A stretch of DNA of 37,090 nucleotides from Planctomycetota bacterium (GTDB taxonomy: Bacteria; Planctomycetota; UBA1135; UBA2386). The notes under the pieces are model-generated. The model ran no database searches and was not told the origin of the DNA. It saw nothing but the letters and a program-made list of their open reading frames with translations. The position numbers and the translations under genes are program-made. Location of the stretch: positions 1 to 37,090 of the forward strand of contig JADLFX010000092.1 in assembly GCA_020849665.1 (NCBI GenBank), read 5' to 3'. The first letter of the stretch is position 1. Each line of letters opens with the position of its first letter. Of this stretch, positions 34,723 through 37,090 are shown piece by piece.

Positions 34723-35454
34723 ATGACCCGGGACGAAGCGCAAGAGCGCATCCGCACCGAGCGACTCGCACAGCTCGGTGCCCTGCTCGCCGGCTTCGCG
34801 CACGAGGTCCGCAACCCGCTCTCGACCATAGGCCTGAACCTGCAGCTCGTGATGGAGGACTTCGCGCAGCCCGAGACGCCGCGCGACAAGCGGGCGGCCA
34901 AGCGCCTGGGCGTCGTGGAGGGCGAGGTGAAGCGCCTGCAGGGCATCCTCGAGGACTTCCTGCGCTTCGCGCGGATGCCGGAGATGGTGCGCCGGCCCGT
35001 GGCGGTGAACGCCGTGCTGCAGGAGCAGGTCGAGTTCATGGCGCCGGAGATGCGCAGCAGGGGCATCGCCCTGCGCCTCTTCGCGGATCCCGAGGTGCGC
35101 GAGGCCGAGCTCGACGTGGCCCAGTTCAAGGCCGCGCTGCTGAACCTGCTGCGCAACGCCTTCGACGCCTGCCAGGACGGGGGCGAGGTGCTGGTGAGCA
35201 GCCGGCGCGAGGGCACGAACCTCGTGGTGCGGGTGATGGACACCGGCGCAGGCATGGCGCCCGAGGTCCTGGCCAAGGCATTCACCCCATACTTCAGCAC
35301 CAAGCGGCACGGGCACGGCCTCGGCCTGCCCATGGTGAAGCGCATCGTGGAGGAGCACGGCGGAGCCGTGGCAGTCACGTCCGAGCCCGGGCGCGGCACG
35401 CAGTTCACGCTCACCCTGCCGTTGCGCGCCCCGGCGGCGGGAGGCGTGGCGTGA
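34723..35454 (+). CDS. Soluble sensor histidine kinase without a sensor domain (NtrB-like core)
   Basis: The 243 residues are only the transmitter core: an HisKA dimerisation domain (about 12-80) with the phosphorylated His27 in HEVRNPLS, and an HATPase domain (about 130-238) with the N box NLLRNAFDA, G1 MDTGAGM and G2 GHGLGLPMVKRI. There is no membrane segment and no recognisable PAS or GAF domain, so input must come from a partner protein. The start is the ATG at 34723 (MTRDEAQERIRTERLAQLG), with AAGGA three bases away. The open frame upstream runs antisense to the phosphatase gene and was rejected. Its stop overlaps the regulator start (GTGA). Confidence 0.92.
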   Translation: MTRDEAQERIRTERLAQLGALLAGFAHEVRNPLSTIGLNLQLVMEDFAQPETPRDKRAAKRLGVVEGEVKRLQGILEDFLRFARMPEMVRRPVAVNAVLQEQVEFMAPEMRSRGIALRLFADPEVREAELDVAQFKAALLNLLRNAFDACQDGGEVLVSSRREGTNLVVRVMDTGAGMAPEVLAKAFTPYFSTKRHGHGLGLPMVKRIVEEHGGAVAVTSEPGRGTQFTLTLPLRAPAAGGVA

Positions 35455-36806
35455 TCCGCGACCCGATCCTGGTGGTGGACGACGACGAGGCGCTGCGTGC
35501 CACCCTGGTGGAGGCGCTCGAGAGCCTGCCGGTCGAGATCGACACCGCGGCCGGGGGGGCCGAGGGCGTGCAGCGCCTGAAGGACCGCGACTACGCCGTG
35601 GTGGTCACCGACCTCGTGATGCGGGATGCCGATGGCTTCGCCGTCCTGGCAGCGGCCAAGGCGCGGCACGAGCCCTGTCGCGTGATCATGCTCACCGGCC
35701 ACGGCAGCCGCGAGGTCGCGGTCGAGGCGATGCAGAAGGGCGCCACCTACTACATCGAGAAGCCGGTCGACCTGAAGGAGCTGCGGACCAAGGTCGCCAA
35801 GTGCCTGGAGGAACACCGCCGCGACCTGCGCTACGAGGACATGCGCAGCCAGCTCGACAAGAGCTACGGCATCCAGGGGATCATCGGCCAGGACCCCAAG
35901 ATCCTGCGCGTGATCGAGGTGGTGCGGCAGATCGCGCCGACGGCGGCGTCCGTGCTGGTGCTCGGGCCCTCGGGAACCGGCAAGGAACTGGTGGCGCGTG
36001 CGATCCACAACCTCTCGCCGCGGCGCGCCAACCCGTTCGTGGCCCTGAACTGCGGCGGCCTGGCCGAGGGCACCATCGAGAGCGAACTCTTCGGCCACGT
36101 GCGCGGCGCCTACACGGGTGCCGTGGCGGACCGCGAGGGCAAGTTCGAGTACGCGAACGGCGGCACGCTCTTCCTCGACGAGGTCGGCGAGATGCCCCCG
36201 GGCACCCAGATCAAGCTGCTGCGGGTCCTGGAGGACCGCGAGGTGTCGCGCATGGGGGCCAACAAGCCGCGCAAGGTCGATGTGCGCGTGATCGCGGCCA
36301 CCAACGCGGACCTCGCGGCCCGGGTGAAGTCCGGCGAGTTCCGCGAGGACCTCTTCTACCGGCTCAAGGTCGTGACCCTCGAGCTGCCGCCGCTGCGCGA
36401 GCGGCGCGGGGACATCAAGCTGCTGGTGGAGCATTTCCTGCGGCACTTCGGCGGCGTGCACGGCAAGGACGTGGAGTCGATCGACCGCGACGCGCTGGTG
36501 GCGCTCGTCAACTACGACTGGCCGGGCAACGTTCGCGAGCTGCGCAACGCCGTGGAGAGCATGGTGGTGCGGGCGCGCGGCAACATCCTGACCCGCCAGG
36601 ACCTGCCCCCGGAGATCTGGGCGCCCTCGCCCGCCGACCACGACGCGTGGCTCTTCCTCGGCGGCAAGACCGCCGAGGAAGTGGAGAAGCAGCACATCCG
36701 GGTGAGCCTCGAACTCAATGGCGGCAACCGGGTCCGTGCGGCGCGCGCCATGGGGATCAGCGAGCGGACCCTGTATCGCAAGATCAAGGAGTACGGGCTC
36801 GAGTAG
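35451..36806 (+). CDS. Sigma-54-dependent NtrC-family response regulator
   Basis: The protein activates sigma-54 promoters when phosphorylated by its partner kinase. The 451 residues have a receiver domain (about 5-120) with VVDDDE and the phospho-acceptor Asp54 in VVTDLVM. An AAA+ domain (about 140-380) has Walker A GPSGTGKE (172-179), the sigma-54 contact loop GAYTGA (219-224, the Tyr variant of GAFTGA) and the Walker B region [11 protein letters not shown] Fis-type helix-turn-helix lies at the C-terminus ([20 protein letters not shown]). The GTG start is fixed by the overlap with the kinase stop and an upstream GGAGG. The targets are unknown. Confidence 0.95.
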   Translation: MIRDPILVVDDDEALRATLVEALESLPVEIDTAAGGAEGVQRLKDRDYAVVVTDLVMRDADGFAVLAAAKARHEPCRVIMLTGHGSREVAVEAMQKGATYYIEKPVDLKELRTKVAKCLEEHRRDLRYEDMRSQLDKSYGIQGIIGQDPKILRVIEVVRQIAPTAASVLVLGPSGTGKELVARAIHNLSPRRANPFVALNCGGLAEGTIESELFGHVRGAYTGAVADREGKFEYANGGTLFLDEVGEMPPGTQIKLLRVLEDREVSRMGANKPRKVDVRVIAATNADLAARVKSGEFREDLFYRLKVVTLELPPLRERRGDIKLLVEHFLRHFGGVHGKDVESIDRDALVALVNYDWPGNVRELRNAVESMVVRARGNILTRQDLPPEIWAPSPADHDAWLFLGGKTAEEVEKQHIRVSLELNGGNRVRAARAMGISERTLYRKIKEYGLE

Positions 36807-36933
36807 CTGGGTGGTCGGGCAGCGGGTCCCCGCGACTCCATCCCGCACCCCCGTGGCCGGCAGCGGACCGGGGCGGCGCACGGCGGCATCCAGGGTGCGG
36901 CGAGCGGCGGGGATCGGCCGGCCCGACATGCGG

Positions 36934-37090
36934 CTACGCGTGGCTGGAGGTGCCGGGGGGCGTGCGGGGCACGAGCCCGTGGAGCGCGCAGTGGCTGGTG
37001 TTCCCACGCGCGGGCACGTGGCCGCCGTCGGCGATCACGCCCGCGCTGCTGTGGGGGTGGTGATGCGTCCTGGCATCGGGGTCGCTCGGC
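36934..37090 (-). CDS. Possible 3' end of a minus-strand gene
   Basis: On the minus strand an open frame enters from the right edge (first full codon at 37089) and ends at TAG (36934-36936), about 51 codons. It contains HHHPHSSAG and ends ALHGLVPRTPPGTSSHA. Third codon positions are almost all G or C, but a plus-strand frame shares those positions, so composition does not decide. No family is recognised. The 127 bases between it and the regulator stop hold only a small weak hairpin. Confidence 0.3.
   Translation of the reverse strand, partial: PSDPDARTHHHPHSSAGVIADGGHVPARGNTSHCALHGLVPRTPPGTSSHA

Noticed and set aside
34647..37007. A 786-codon open frame on the minus strand
   Set aside because: It runs antisense to the kinase and regulator, both certain genes.
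36928..37090. Plus-strand frame from the ATG at 36928 running off the right edge
   Set aside because: The translation is low-complexity Val/Gly/Ala/Arg without a recognisable start of a family; the minus-strand frame looks more natural.

Overview
The window is about 37 kb of GC-rich, densely packed chromosomal DNA from a diderm (Gram-negative-type) bacterium. An outer membrane is implied by LpxD (lipid A synthesis) and by a GspD secretin. Several traits would fit a Planctomycetota-like lineage: very high GC, many GTG starts, a CcsA with a long N-terminal extension, large MFS/spermidine-synthase fusions, and short HEAT-like tails on membrane proteins. This placement is an inference from gene content; no rRNA gene is present. 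I see no tRNA, CRISPR array, insertion sequence, phage gene or clear sign of recent transfer.

Layout. (1) 1-3093: an MFS/spermidine-synthase-like fusion, cut at the left edge. (2) 3113-4234 (minus): a long, two-repeat dCTP deaminase, divergent from sucC-sucD (4430-6510). (3) 6599-16016 (plus): a small membrane protein, TatA, a long-chain polyprenyl diphosphate synthase, a lipoprotein with an internal duplication, ResB and CcsA (System II cytochrome c assembly), a rhomboid protease and a large secreted protein of unknown function. (4) 16047-18028 (plus): serS, overlapped by a family 5-like uracil-DNA glycosylase. (5) 18018-28473 (minus): a type II secretion-like cluster gspD-E-F-G-H-I-J, followed on the same strand by archease and the RNA ligase rtcB. 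(6) 28852-33548 (plus): a PTS EIIA-type regulator, a second MFS/spermidine-synthase-like fusion with a HEAT-like tail, and lpxD. (7) 33565-34620 (minus): a YrdC-like domain fused to a low-molecular-weight phosphatase. (8) 34723-36806 (plus): a sensorless histidine kinase overlapping a sigma-54 NtrC-family regulator. The right edge may hold the 3' end of another minus-strand gene.

How the genes fit together. SucCD (TCA cycle), the polyprenyl synthase (probably the quinone side chain) and ResB/CcsA point to a respiring cell that makes c-type cytochromes. TatA, the Gsp cluster, the rhomboid and the lipoprotein belong to the envelope and export side. Archease and RtcB form a known RNA-repair pair. 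The kinase/regulator pair implies sigma-54 control, and the EIIA gene carries a near-consensus sigma-54-type site in its leader.

Most of the window is recognisable core biology. The items most worth a second look are: the YrdC-phosphatase fusion, whose YrdC half has lost its substrate-binding motifs; the two minor pseudopilins with glycine-rich tails; the reduced Gsp cluster running into archease-rtcB; the duplicated lipoprotein next to ResB; the two MFS/synthase fusions; and the possible sigma-54 link to the orphan EIIA. I do not see a clearly new multi-gene system, and none is claimed.
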